This document shows, one piece after another, positions 1 through 10,132 of a DNA stretch of 64,000 bases. The stretch lies in contig GG745330.1 of the NCBI GenBank assembly GCA_000151295.1, positions 585,225-649,224 of the forward strand. The letters run 5' to 3'. The position numbers and the translations under genes are program-made. The DNA comes from Allomyces macrogynus ATCC 38327 (lineage: Eukaryota; Blastocladiomycota; Blastocladiomycetes; Blastocladiales; Blastocladiaceae). The notes beneath the pieces are model-generated. The model saw only the letters and a list, made by a program, of their open reading frames with translations. It made no database searches and was not told the origin of the DNA. How positions within the stretch are numbered: the first letter of the stretch is position 1; each line of letters begins with the position of its first letter.

Positions 1-95
1 AGAAGATTTCCGACCTCATTACGCAGCTGAACCGCGTCGGCGCCGATGGGCTGGGGCTCTACCTGTGGGACAAGGACCTCCACTCGGCGCACTAA
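1..95 (+). CDS. C-terminal end of an unidentified protein (partial)
   Basis: The window opens inside a coding exon. The frame starting at base 3 reads 30 residues and ends at a TAA (93-95); the last residues are LYLWDKDLHSAH. Codons end mostly in G or C, as in the other genes here. Too little is present to name the family. The gene lies on the plus strand and the long gene-free block follows it, so it is not co-transcribed with BUR1. Confidence 0.55.
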   Translation, partial: KISDLITQLNRVGADGLGLYLWDKDLHSAH

Positions 96-964
96 GCGTG
101 CGCTCTGTGGTTTGCGCGCCGCCAGACCCGCGCGAGGGCATTTCGCCGGACGCGTGCGTGTTGCTGTGTCGTTAAGTGGTTGCTTTGGTTTCGTTTTCGG
201 CACTTTGCACCTGTTTTAGGTTGGGATTTTCGTCCAGAAATCAAAACGTTTTCCTTGTGGTTTTCTCTTGCCTGTTGCAACATGCACCACCACGTCAGAT
301 GGCCATGTGGGAGTTTGCGATTCCTTTGCTTGTCTATTTTCTCTGTACCATCGGCCCCCAAGCTTGAAGCACAACCTGATCGTACAAGGAACCAACGAGA
401 ACGCAAGCTGCTGCTGCGGCCATGGAGAAACGGACGCCACTGAGAGGATCATGTTCTCTTGGAGAGAACATGGTGATGCAACTCAATGGCCATGCAATCA
501 AGTCAGAGATCACAAGGGAAGCACCTGCAAGAAAAACATAAAAAGGCGCATGTAGCAAAAATTAAAATGAGACACAACTGATCAGAAATGGAGACCAAAA
601 GCACACGGCACAGGCAAATGTGGCAACCAGGTGCTGCAAGCACAGCAATCAGTGAGTGATGTGATGAAGCACATCAGCAAGAAAATGAGACCAAGTACAA
701 TGCAACACGTTCAAAATAACAAAAGGCGGCACATCAAAAAGCAGTGATTCGACAATACACATGTGATTGAAAAGAACATGGGCATCTTGGTGAGCAGGAC
801 ATGCATCAATGGGCCACACTTGTGCATGGGCATACGCCATTCTGCTGCAGCAGTGGTGGCAATGGCGACAAGACTGGAACATGCACCAATAAAGTCGCCA
901 TTGCCCACATGTGCAACTTGGACCAGAACCAGTGACTGACCAGCATGCTGCATGACATATTGTT

Positions 965-984
965 CCCCCCCCCCCCCCCCCCCC
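965..984. repeat. Poly-C homopolymer, 20 nt
   Basis: An uninterrupted run of 20 C residues inside the CpG-poor block. Length is liable to sequencing or replication slippage. Confidence 0.9.
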
Positions 985-1710
985 TCCACTATTTACTTGC
1001 ATTGACAAGTCGACCAAGAACAAGAACAACACCTGCTGAGGGTGCCATGATCCATGCAGGTCACACCACTGCTCTAGCAGCCATTTGACCCTGGTGGCAA
1101 GTCCTTCTGTGGTGCCATGTCATAGTTCCTGGAAAACCTGACTGAGCCGATTCTACAAGAATGCTGTCATCACACATCATTGTGCATGTGCCCATGCTGT
1201 GGTGACCAAGCAGTTGGCATGTTGAGGACAATGGCAACCAGTTTCTCAACATGGTCATTGCTTGCCATGGTTTCTTGTCTTGAACAAGTTGTCAGTGTGC
1301 ATTTGCTCATTTTTGTCATTGTATGTGCTGAACCCACTTTTCTCTTCAGTTTTCTCAAAATGGTGATGGATTTGGGTGATGCAATGGGCAGAGAAAATGA
1401 ACAGGATACTGATGCAAGCAACTTGATTTGAAACGCTGGAACTGTGTAGTTTGGTGTTGTCATTGCCATGTCCATGGTCATGTTGAAACAGGTCATGTCA
1501 ACACTGACCAAGCTTTGTGTCTTGGTTGTGTACATGCCCAAGCTTGAGGTGATGCTAACCACAGCCTGCAGGTCCCAAAAAGATTGCAGGTGCAATGTGA
1601 TGAAACGACAGTTCGATCGTGGTCATGTGTGGCAGCCAAGCATGAGAGTGGGCGTGTGTACTGTGATTGAGTGTGCACACGTCTTACTTGGAGATTGTCG
1701 TGACCCTTAT

Positions 1711-1746
1711 CCCCATCCCCATTCCCATCCCCATCCCCATCCCCAT
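1711..1746. repeat. Six tandem copies of CCCCAT
   Basis: Six consecutive 6-nt units, five CCCCAT and one TCCCAT. The complementary strand carries G4 runs separated by AT, so it could fold as a G-quadruplex about 290 bases upstream of the BUR1 start codon. It is not a known fungal telomere repeat. Confidence 0.85.
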
Positions 1747-2029
1747 CGTTTCAGGACATCCCTCATTTTTTCGTGTGTTGAGACACGGGTGTACACCCGT
1801 CCAGACCCATGTTTGGGCTGTCCCATCTCATTTGTTAATACATGATATCGACGTGACAGCGTCGACTGACGGCCTGCAACTTGCTGCAAGCGCAAAAGCA
1901 TCGAATATCCAGCGCGAACCCGACTGCTCCGGTTTATCGCCATTCCCTCGCTTGAACCATTCCGTGACGAGCAACGCTCTTATCACGGTTCCGCGCAAAT
2001 TTGCGACCATTCGACCGACTACCGACACC

Positions 2030-3761
2030 ATGGACCGAATCTTCCCCGGCTGCAGCAATTTCGCCGACTACCGGCTGATCAATCAGGTAGGCGAGGGCAC
2101 ATTTGGGTACGGGCCGCCAAAAGCCACTCCCGCCGCTCTCCGAACAGAACGAAGTCGTGACTATTTGCCTGGATAGTGAGGTGCACAAGGGCGAGTCGAA
2201 GGCGGGCGAGGTCGTGGCCCTCAAGCGGTTGCGGATCGAAAAGGAGACCGAAGGGGTGTGTGATTTTTACCGCGCTCCGCTTTGAGCATATGGTGGAGAT
2301 GGTGCGACTGACGATGGTCGACGACAATATCCTTCGACCAGTTCCCGATCACGGCGATTCGCGAAATCAAGCTCTTGAAGCAGCTGCAGCACCCGAACGT
2401 GGTGAGTCTGGTCGACATGGCCGTCAAACAACACCACCGCGCGGGCGCCGCGGCCGAGGTCTACATGGTGTTCCCGTACATGGAGCACGACCTGAGCGGG
2501 CTCATCGACAATCCGAGCGTGCACATGGACATGGGCCAAATCAAGTCGTACGGCAAGCAGCTGTTCATGGGGCTCGAGTACTTGCACCGGCGCCACATCC
2601 TGCACCGCGACTTGAAATGTGCGTTTGCCGCGTGTTATAACTCTCACTCTGTCGCGTGACTGTTTCGAGCTGACCAGGCGCGCACGTTCGTTTGAACGCT
2701 AGGCGCGAACCTGCTCATCAACAACCGCGGCGTTCTCAAAATCGCCGATTTCGGGTTGGCGCGGCCCTACGACCCAAATTCGAACAGCAAAATGACCTCG
2801 CTCGTCGTGACGCGGTGGTACCGACCGCCAGAACTACTCTTAGGCGCATTCCGCTACGACTCGGCCATTGACTTGTGGGGTGCCGGGTTCGTTTTCTCAC
2901 GCTGCCGTTTTTTTCCTATCCCGGGACTGACTCTCGCCGGCCCCCACTCTAGATGCATTCTCGGCGAAATGATCAAGCGCAAGGCCCTGTTCCAGGGCAA
3001 CTCGGATACGGAGCAGCTCACGACAATTTTTAGCGTGTGCGGGTCGCCCAACGATGTTGATTGGCCAGAATGGCGCGACTACATGACGAAACCCGAGACG
3101 GTTCGTGAGTTTCCGCAGTACCCGCGGCAGCTCAAGGAAACGCTGCGACCGTTCTTTGAACAGTGCAAGTACGTGGTGCAGCTCGGTCTGCTCGCCATTG
3201 GTGGTCATTTTTTGACTCGACGCCTTGTCGCGGCTAGGTTCGCACCCGACGATCTCATGCTCGACCTGATCAACCAGCTGCTCGTACTGCGGCCCGAGAA
3301 CAGGTTGACGGCGCCCGGCGCGCTCGAGCACCCGTGGTTCATTCAACCGCCGCTCCCGACGCCCCCGGAAAAGTACGGCATCGCATATTCTTCGCTCGAC
3401 CCAGCTTGACGCTCGCTGCACTTGGCTCACCCGTATGACACCTAGAATCGCCCCCATCCAACAAGACTGCCACGAGTACGAAGTGCGCAAGGCCAAGGGC
3501 GAGGCCGCTGCAGCAGCCGCTGCCGTCGCCGCCGCTGCCGCTGCCGAGCCACGCGGCCGGCACCCACACTACCACCCGCACCCGCAGCAGCAGCCGCACT
3601 ACCACGGCGGCGCGCCACTACCGTCCCGCGCGGGCCACGGCGGGCAGCCGGGGATCCCGCTCCCGACGCGGCCGGCAAATGCGCCGATCCCGGTCTCGCG
3701 TGGGTTCCCGTCCGCGTCGGGCATCAACCGCGGCGTCGCGCGGCGGCGCGCCCGCCAGTAG
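2030..3761 (+). CDS. BUR1: BUR1/CDK9-type cyclin-dependent kinase (P-TEFb catalytic subunit)
   Basis: Serine/threonine kinase expected to pair with a T-type cyclin and phosphorylate the RNA polymerase II C-terminal domain and elongation factors in the nucleus. Seven exons give 427 aa: 2030-2106, 2177-2255, 2342-2618, 2703-2886, 2953-3168, 3238-3372, 3446-3761. Junctions restore the glycine loop (GEGTFGEV), the PITAIRE helix (PITAIREIKLLKQL), HRDLKCANLLIN, DFGLARPYD, the T-loop VVTRWYRPPELLLG and WGAGCILGEM. PITAIRE plus WGAG is typical of CDK9/BUR1 rather than CTK1/CDK12. The tail after the kinase domain continues the BUR1 pattern (DCHEYEVRKAK), then becomes low complexity: Ala-rich, His/Gln-rich, Gly/Arg-rich. 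The start is the first ATG before the kinase domain. CTK1/CDK12 is the alternative but less likely. Confidence 0.9.
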
Positions 3762-4164
3762 GGCGTATGGGGCGCGTCCCGCGGAACATGACGGGGCCGA
3801 GGCAGGGTGGGAGAACCGACAGGAGAGGGATTACCCGCTCGAGGCGCCGGATCGGCGCACGCGGCCATCGGCGGGCGGTAGTGGGGGTGCTGGTGGTGCC
3901 GGCGGAGTGGGTGGACCGTACCGGTCGGCAGATGCGGGGCGCGATCCGGCTCGCCGCGTGGAGCACCGATCGCGGTATTGAGGGATGCGTGTTGTACATA
4001 ATTATTGAAAAGTGTGTGTTGTTGTTTGGTATCTCGCAGGACTCGAGGCGGCTCTGAAGCATGGAGAGCGATGCAGCCGCAACCGAGCTATGAGTATATA
4101 TTCGAAGGGAACTGGTGAGGCGACGACGGCCTCCCCCGGGCACAACAGCGCACACCAGCGTCGG
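3762..4164. other. Intergenic, between converging BUR1 and pantothenate kinase
   Basis: Tail-to-tail spacer holding the two 3' UTRs. The first part is still GC-rich, with open frames that look like continuations of the BUR1 low-complexity tail. An AT-richer stretch around 3985-4030 is a plausible poly(A) region. No gene seen. Confidence 0.6.
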
Positions 4165-5614
4165 CTATTGGTGCTGCAAGAACGCGCCGACGGCACCGAG
4201 GTACCCTTCGTGTCGCAAAAACAGCGCGCGTGTCGACCCCTTGGACCAGAAGTTGATGGCATAGGACAACGTGTGCATCGTGATCGGGTGGCCGCAGATG
4301 AAGTACCCGCCGAAATAAATGCGCGTGATCCCGTGCGCGCGCGCGTTCAGGTAGGCAATCTGGCCGATATTGTTTGAGACCATGTAGAGCAGCGACCGCG
4401 ACACGTCGTGAATCGATGTTGCGGCCCGATCGTCGGCGTTCATTTTGAAGACCTTGCCAAACGTGGACGCAATTGTCGTCGACTTGAGCCCAATCTTGCC
4501 ATAGTCCATGCCGTAAATGTCGCCGACGAGCATGTCGACATGCGTGTTGTCGCCCGTGGTCGAGAGCTGCAGCATGTCGTCAAATGAAGGCGTTGCGCCC
4601 GTCGGGTTTTGCGCGCCGGCAATCATCGACATGAGGCCCCAGTAGGTGCCGCCGCCAAGCGAAGTGCCGGACACGCGCTCGCACTCGTTTTCGCCCGTGA
4701 CCTTGAGAATCGACACACCGGAGCCAATATTGACGAGCTGCAGGGCGCGGAATTTGAATGAGAATGGCTCGTGAAATAGTCGCGCGCAGCGCAGCGAATT
4801 TGCGGCGACGTACCATGTACGGGTAAGCTCCTGCGGGCGGCGTCTCCTCGAATTGGATCGGCTCGTCTTCCCGGTAAGCAAAGACCTCACGCGGCACGTA
4901 CTTGACGAGAAAGTTGAGCCCTATAGGTGCAACACCAACCATCAGGACTCGACACCGTGAATCACAAACGAGAAAAAAAAATACATGCATAAACGCACCT
5001 TTGACCAAACACTCCATTTCATCATACTTGTAGATCGTCACGCCGAGCTCCTCCACCAGTCGGTCATGGAACTTGTGCGCGCCGCCACCCGTCGCGAGCA
5101 AGATCCGAGGGCACGGTGGTCCGTCCGGGTGCAATGCCGCGTGCGCCGACTCCTGCTCATCGAACAGCGCGCGTATAAACGCAATGCACTCGGTCATCTT
5201 CTCCGTCTCAAACTTGACAAAGTTGAGCCGGCCGCCCGACTGGCCATTTGGGGACTCCGTGCGTGATGGCGGCCGCATGTCGTCGGCGTGACCGTTGGGT
5301 GCGCGCGCGCGCAGCGTCGCCTCGCTCATGCTCAATTCGGGCGACGCGCCAGTCGGGGTCACGGCACCGCTGCGTGCGTACACGCCTTGTCGCGTAAAGT
5401 AGGCGACCTTGGCGAGACTGCCGCCAATCTAGCGCACCGGCAGGGACGTCAGTTGGCGAGTCGACCACCAACTTCACGGCAAGGCTCGGATCACTACGAC
5501 GCGTACGTCAATGGCAATGTGTGGAACATGGTCGTTGTGCTCTGGGAACACAATGTCGCGAATCCCGCGCAAGCTGACTTCCTCGCCCAAGTGAACGCCG
5601 GCCAGGTTCATCAT
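4165..5614 (-). CDS. Pantothenate kinase (eukaryotic type II)
   Basis: Phosphorylates pantothenate with ATP, the first step of coenzyme A synthesis, in the cytosol. Four exons on the minus strand give 405 aa: 5614-5507, 5428-4999, 4920-4814, 4737-4165. The joined protein has the ASKHA-fold landmarks of fungal and animal PanK in order: PHIAIDIGGSLAKVAYF, ILLATGGGAHKF, LVNIGSGVSILKV and RVSGTSLGGGTYWGL. The second and fourth junctions rebuild IDIGGSLAK and YMLVNIGSG exactly. The start is a double Met at 5614, the first ATG in a frame that is open further upstream without one. Length fits the family. Confidence 0.92.
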
Positions 5615-6344
5615 CGTCGCGGCAGGATAGAGTCGGTTACGGATGGCGAGTTGGGTAAAGTCGAGAATAGTCTGGGCTCGCGTGGCGCCGCTGGTACGTC
5701 GGCGGCGACAAGATTGCAGGAAGTTGGTGCTCGTTCGTGCAAGGCTCGTCGGTCGCCTTGCAGTTGATCGTTGGCCTCTGGCGAGGCTGCGCGGCCGGCA
5801 GGTCCCAAGTCGTGGTTCGTCACGCAGCAAGTTCGGAGGCGCTCGACATGCAGCGTACAGGCAGGCGGGCGTCGGTTTCGCTGCTGGTTGGCGAGAGAAT
5901 GCGCACCCATTTGGAGCAGGGGAAGCGGTTCTTTTAGATGGTGGTCGTTGCCGTGATCAAAGTCGCGGTCAAAGGCAAACAGGCGGACGCTCCAAGGCCC
6001 CAGGCGGCGCGTCGGCCTCTCTCGGCGTTGGCCGGAACGCGCCGACCGCCTCGACTCTGACCAACCTGACCAGCGCACCCCATGTGACCGCGATTGAAGA
6101 GATTGTTCAAGAGCTGCCACCGTAAGCGACGCGCGGGGACGCCAGATGCATTCGAGAATGCCTGCTTCGTATGCGCCGGTACGGACGCGCGTCGCGCACC
6201 CCGCGCAACCGTGACCTGCTCCGGGCGTTGTGGCGGCGCCAAGTGTTCCTTGGACGACGTCACAGCGCCACATCGCACCCACACAAAACTGGTCCAAAGT
6301 TCTCACGCGAATCGTACACGCCCTGCACCCTGCTCTCCACCGAC
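5615..6344. other. Intergenic, NSE1 3' end to pantothenate kinase promoter
   Basis: Both flanking genes are on the minus strand, so this should contain the NSE1 3' UTR and the pantothenate kinase promoter. A minus-strand frame stays open through it (245 codons, 5611-6348), but it is Arg/Ala-rich with no recognisable domain and is out of frame with pantothenate kinase; I take it as chance in GC-rich DNA. Confidence 0.55.
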
Positions 6345-7602
6345 TCATTCCTGTGGTTCCGGCTTGATCGCGGCCGCCGCAGCCGCCGCCGACGCGCGTC
6401 GGCTGCTGCGTGTCTCTCGTGCCGGCGCCTCGAGCGGCAACGGCGCGCGTTCCTGGTCACCACCCGGCGGTGGGCGCGGCGGCGGCGGCGGCAGGTCCTC
6501 GTCCATATGGTCCGCACCCTCGTCGTCGTTCTCCTGCGTGGCGTCGATCCGCGCGCGCTTGCTCCGGCGGCCGGCGCCAGCAGCGGCCACCGCCGGGTAC
6601 AGGTCGCCCGGCAGTGGGATCTTCTCGCGGCACGTCGGGCACGCCGGGTCGCGGCCGCGCGCGGCAATGTTTTCCAGGCACCGGCGGTGGAATTGGGCGT
6701 CGCCTGTTGGGCACGCGACAGGCTAGAGTGGGCGGTGGTGAGCGAGGGACGCGAAACTGGAGCCAGGGTGTGCGGGATAGGGGTCGCATGCCATCAGGAC
6801 GAAGTTCGCACACCTCCCACACTTGGGCAAGTCGCCGTACTGTGCCTCGAGGTACCGCCGCAGCTCGGTGAGCGTGCGGAGGCCGAGCGTGTAGACGCCC
6901 GGCGTCCTAGATGAGCCAAGGTCGCGTTAGAATCCGTCATTCAACCCACCACGGTTGCGGAGGAGAGATGATGTCAGCACGTCTTTTCCAACCACCCGTC
7001 GTCGGCCAGCTTGGACATGACCTGGTCCTCGAACCCGCGCTTCGTGATCCCCTTGTTGGCCGGAATCTCGTTGAGCAAGTCCATGGACGACACTTGCCCA
7101 CCGGGCGCCTGCGCGATCACGCCAATCATGTTGCTGAAGACCTGAATCTCAATCGGCTTGAGCGTCGTCGCGAGCTGCGATGGCTCGTCGGCTTGGCTGT
7201 TGTACTGGTTGGGATTCATCGTCATCAATCGATGTCCACCAACTTGCACGGGCGTGACCACGCCCAAGAAAAGAACCGGACCACGCACCAGGATATAGTA
7301 CGAGACTGGGCGCGTGTGGTGCTCGACGAAATGAATCATCATGTTGAACTGATCGAGCCCTTGGTTGATTTGCTGCACGACTGAGGGCAACTCGGCCGCG
7401 TTGAAGGGCACTACCATGGCGACCGCTCTTGTTCAGTTGATTGAAACAGCCGGCCGTTTTTGGATTGAACATTGATAATACATTCGCAGGCGGTGCAGCA
7501 GCGCTGGTAGAGGGCCACAGCCTCTTCTTCGAGCAGGAACGGCCGCCGCATCCACGACTGCACGAGCAGCCGACGCATATTCTGCTGTGGTTCGTCGGCC
7601 AT
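6345..7602 (-). CDS. NSE1: SMC5/6 complex subunit NSE1 (variant RING protein)
   Basis: Nuclear subunit of the SMC5-SMC6 DNA-repair complex that binds NSE3 and contributes a RING-like ubiquitin ligase module. Exons: 7602-7482, 7410-6981, 6906-6792, 6722-6345; 347 aa. The N-terminal winged-helix part matches NSE1 (RRLLVQSWMRRPFLLEEEA, then INQGLDQFNMMIHFVEH). The zinc region reads LPKCGRCANFVLM, ACPTGDAQFHRRCLENIA, DPACPTCREKIPLPGD. After it comes an Arg/Lys and acidic tail. Intron 3 must splice before an in-frame TAG; the only donor keeping both sides in frame is GC (ATG|GCATGC, 6791-6723), so exon 3's end is inferred. An earlier in-frame ATG at 7683 would add 27 residues. The first ATG used here begins MADEPQQ. 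Confidence 0.8.
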
Positions 7603-8085
7603 GTTGGATTGCGCCAAGTTGCTCAGCGTTAGCGGTTGGTTGATTGCATGAATTCGTTGTGCTAGTAGCCGTTTCAGACTCATAGTCGTGGAGCTGCATC
7701 AATGCGAGATCAGAGTGACTCAAACGCAGGTTGCCCTCGGTTTGTGGCCCTCGCTTCTGGCCGGCAGCAATCGTTTGTCGGGTTGGTGGCCAACGTTGGC
7801 AGAAATTTTTATCAAGACTTCACCAACAGTGCACGCGAGAAACGCAACTGGAGGGAAGAACGCGAGCGACAGGTCCCGTTCGAGCACCGACGAGCGGGGG
7901 GCCCACGAGTCGCCAGGGAAAAGGAAGAGGAGAGGGGACGTCGGCTAGCAGGGGCGGCGACGGAGAAAGGGCGGAACAAACTGCCAGCAAACTCAAAGGC
8001 AGCACAAAAACGTGGGAAACGCCAAAAGAGACAGCGAAATAACGAACGGCACGGCGCCGCCAATGACGGGCGTGGGCCCTGTGCC
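7603..8085. other. Intergenic, RHO1 3' end to NSE1 promoter
   Basis: Spacer between two minus-strand genes. It may include 5' coding sequence of NSE1 up to 7683 if the upstream ATG is used. Otherwise purine-rich sequence without a gene. Confidence 0.5.
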
Positions 8086-8839
8086 TTACAGGATGATGCA
8101 CGCCTTCTTCTTCTTCTTCGGGTAGAGCAGCGCCGCGCGCGTCGCGTGCTCAAAGACCTCGCGCACGCCCTCGTTGTTCTTGGCCGAGCACTCGAGGTAC
8201 TTGTAGGCGTTGATGTGGTTGGCGACGGCGATACCCTGGAGAAGCAATGGCGTGCGTCAGTTTGGAACACATGACGGGCATCAACAAGGGTTAAAAAGGC
8301 GCACCTCCTCGGACGTGACCGGCTTCTGGCCGTTCCGGCGCAGCTCCTGGATGGTGCGCTCGTCGTTACGCAGGTCGCGCTTGCAGGCAATGAGCAGGAT
8401 CGGCAGACCGGCGCAGAAGTGCAGCACTTCGGAAATCCACTTTTCCTTGACGTTTTCGAGCGAGTCGGGCGAGTCGACGGCAAAGCAAATCAAAATGACG
8501 TGCGAGTCCGGGTAGGAAAGCGGGCGCAGTCGGTCGTAGTCCTCTTGGCCAGCCGTATCCCACAGCGCGAGCTCCACGTGCTTGCCGTCGACTTGGACGT
8601 CGGCCACGTAGTTCTCGAAGACGGTCGGGACGTATTTCTGTAGGCAAGAAAAGGGTGGAGAGGGCGCGTTGATTTTACTCGGGGCAGATCAAGCGACGGG
8701 GATCGCCAAGCGCCAAGCGTAGCAAGCGAGAGGCGCGACATACCACCGGGAAGACGCCCTTGGAGAAGACGATGAGCAGACACGTCTTGCCGCACGCGCC
8801 GTCGCCGACAATGACGAGTTTACGGCGGATTTCGGACAT
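8086..8839 (-). CDS. RHO1: Rho-type small GTPase (Rho1/RhoA)
   Basis: Membrane-anchored GTP switch for the actin cytoskeleton, cell-wall synthesis and the cell-integrity pathway. Three exons (8839-8744, 8637-8305, 8235-8086) give 192 aa. G1 is [11 protein letters not shown], the switch-I effector region is YVPTVFENY, switch II is [17 protein letters not shown]4 reads CKRDLRND and G5 ECSAK. A polybasic run (KKKKK) precedes the C-terminal CIIL box; Leu at the end predicts geranylgeranylation. Introns fall after FPV and after VTSEE. Length is standard. It shares a 1.3-kb divergent upstream region with PPWD1. Confidence 0.97.
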
Positions 8840-10132
8840 GATGGGCGAGGAAGGCAGGTCTGGGTGCGCGTGTCACTGAACGAAGGCTGCTGCGTGGGGG
8901 CGCGGCGAGACTCGGGTCAGCGATGATGTGCGATACGTTGCAACCGAATGCAGGGCCGGAGCGAGCGAAAAGGGGGCGAGGAGAGGAGAGGGCACGAGGA
9001 CAGGTCGGTGTCGGTGCCAGTCCAGAGGTGCGCGATGCGTGAGCGGCGACGGATCCGCAGCGCAGTGGCAGGACGCCCTGCGTCAACGCAACGTCGGCCT
9101 CGGCGTGTCCCTGGGCAGGCGCGGTTCCAGATCCGGGCGGGTCCGCGGCAGAGACATGACGGTGCGTGCGGTGCGGCATGGGCATACGTGGCGATACCAC
9201 AGCTGTTCCACGACGACGACTATTGCCAGCGTTGAAGCGCAGTGCGGCCGATCTCGACGCGAGCTGTGACTAAGTGCAGCGACACCGCCATGGCTTCTCG
9301 CCACCGCCACTTGGCCCCACCAACGACACGCTGCAATCGCGGACCAAGGACAAGACGAGGACCGATGTGTAGCAGAGTGGCGCGAGGAGGCCGCTGGACC
9401 GTCGGACAAGGTGCGGGCGGTAAAAGGGGGGGGGGGGGGGGGTTGGGAGAGCGGGCGGCCGCAAGTGCCCGTCGCAGACGACGACGTACACTCAGATGGC
9501 GGCGAGGAAATCGAATTAGCGCTCGGGCGACGCGTGCTGGGCGTCACGGAAACAGCAGCCAGCGTGTGTGCAGGCTCGGCGTGGTTGCGACCGATGGCGC
9601 GTGAGGTGAAGGTGCGGATGGGGCCTGCACGCGTGTCGGGGGCTGTGGGTCCGTGCGAGTTGGTTTCAAGGCGGATCCGTCACAATACAGCGGCGGGCAG
9701 CAGCGGGTAGCGGGCAGCGGGCAGCGGGCGGCGGCGACGGCGATGGTGGTGGTGAGGTGGTGGTGGCGGCCGTGAAGCGAGCAGCGGCGGCGGCGTGTGG
9801 CCAATCGGCAGCCCTGCGCGACCGTGTTAGCGGCCCAGAGCTGTTTTTCTTGTGTTTCTTTTTATTTTTTATTTTGGCGACTTTTCCACAGCCGTTTTTT
9901 TGCAGTTGCAAGGCATGAAAGCACAGTCACGCCCACGCGACAGGCCTGACGTTGCTCTGCTTGCTGTCAAATCTGCGCCTCGACAATGATCTGCACCTCG
10001 ACAATGTCGTTGACCTCTTCAGCAACTCCACGAAGCAACGCCTGTAGGACACGCGACTTCCGGCATTGGATCACACTCAGCGCCTTACTGCAACCGCCCG
10101 CGACTACCAGCGCCGCTGCCACCGCCGCCGCC
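8840..10132. other. Divergent promoter region RHO1 / PPWD1
   Basis: About 1.3 kb between start codons of diverging genes. Contents: a 17-nt G homopolymer at 9426-9442, a run of GCGGGCAGCG-like direct repeats near 9700-9745, and a T-rich stretch at 9841-9905. Open frames on both strands are low complexity and I accept none as genes. Confidence 0.6.
9426..9442. repeat. Poly-G homopolymer, 17 nt
   Basis: An uninterrupted run of 17 G residues in the divergent RHO1/PPWD1 upstream region. Confidence 0.9.

Larger units (their letters stand above)
96..2029. other. Gene-free block with a CpG-depleted, TpG/CpA-rich core
   Basis: No convincing gene in about 1.9 kb. From roughly 540 to 1620 the sequence is much less GC-rich than the rest and nearly lacks CpG: I count only three CpG in 901-1560, against about six per 60 bases in neighbouring genes, while CATG, TGCA and TGG words abound. 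That is the pattern left by deamination of methylated cytosines in old repeats or silenced DNA. An open minus-strand frame of 141 codons (1170-1595) sits in it but has no recognisable domain and is rich in His, Met, Thr and Gln, as expected after loss of CGN arginine codons. The final 150 bases return to normal composition and should hold the BUR1 promoter and 5' UTR. Confidence 0.7.

Noticed and set aside
1711..1746. Telomere repeat
   Set aside because: The unit is CCCCAT, only six copies, with normal genes on both sides.
5611..6348. 245-codon minus-strand frame upstream of pantothenate kinase
   Set aside because: Out of frame with the kinase, no conserved motifs, composition of a shadow frame.
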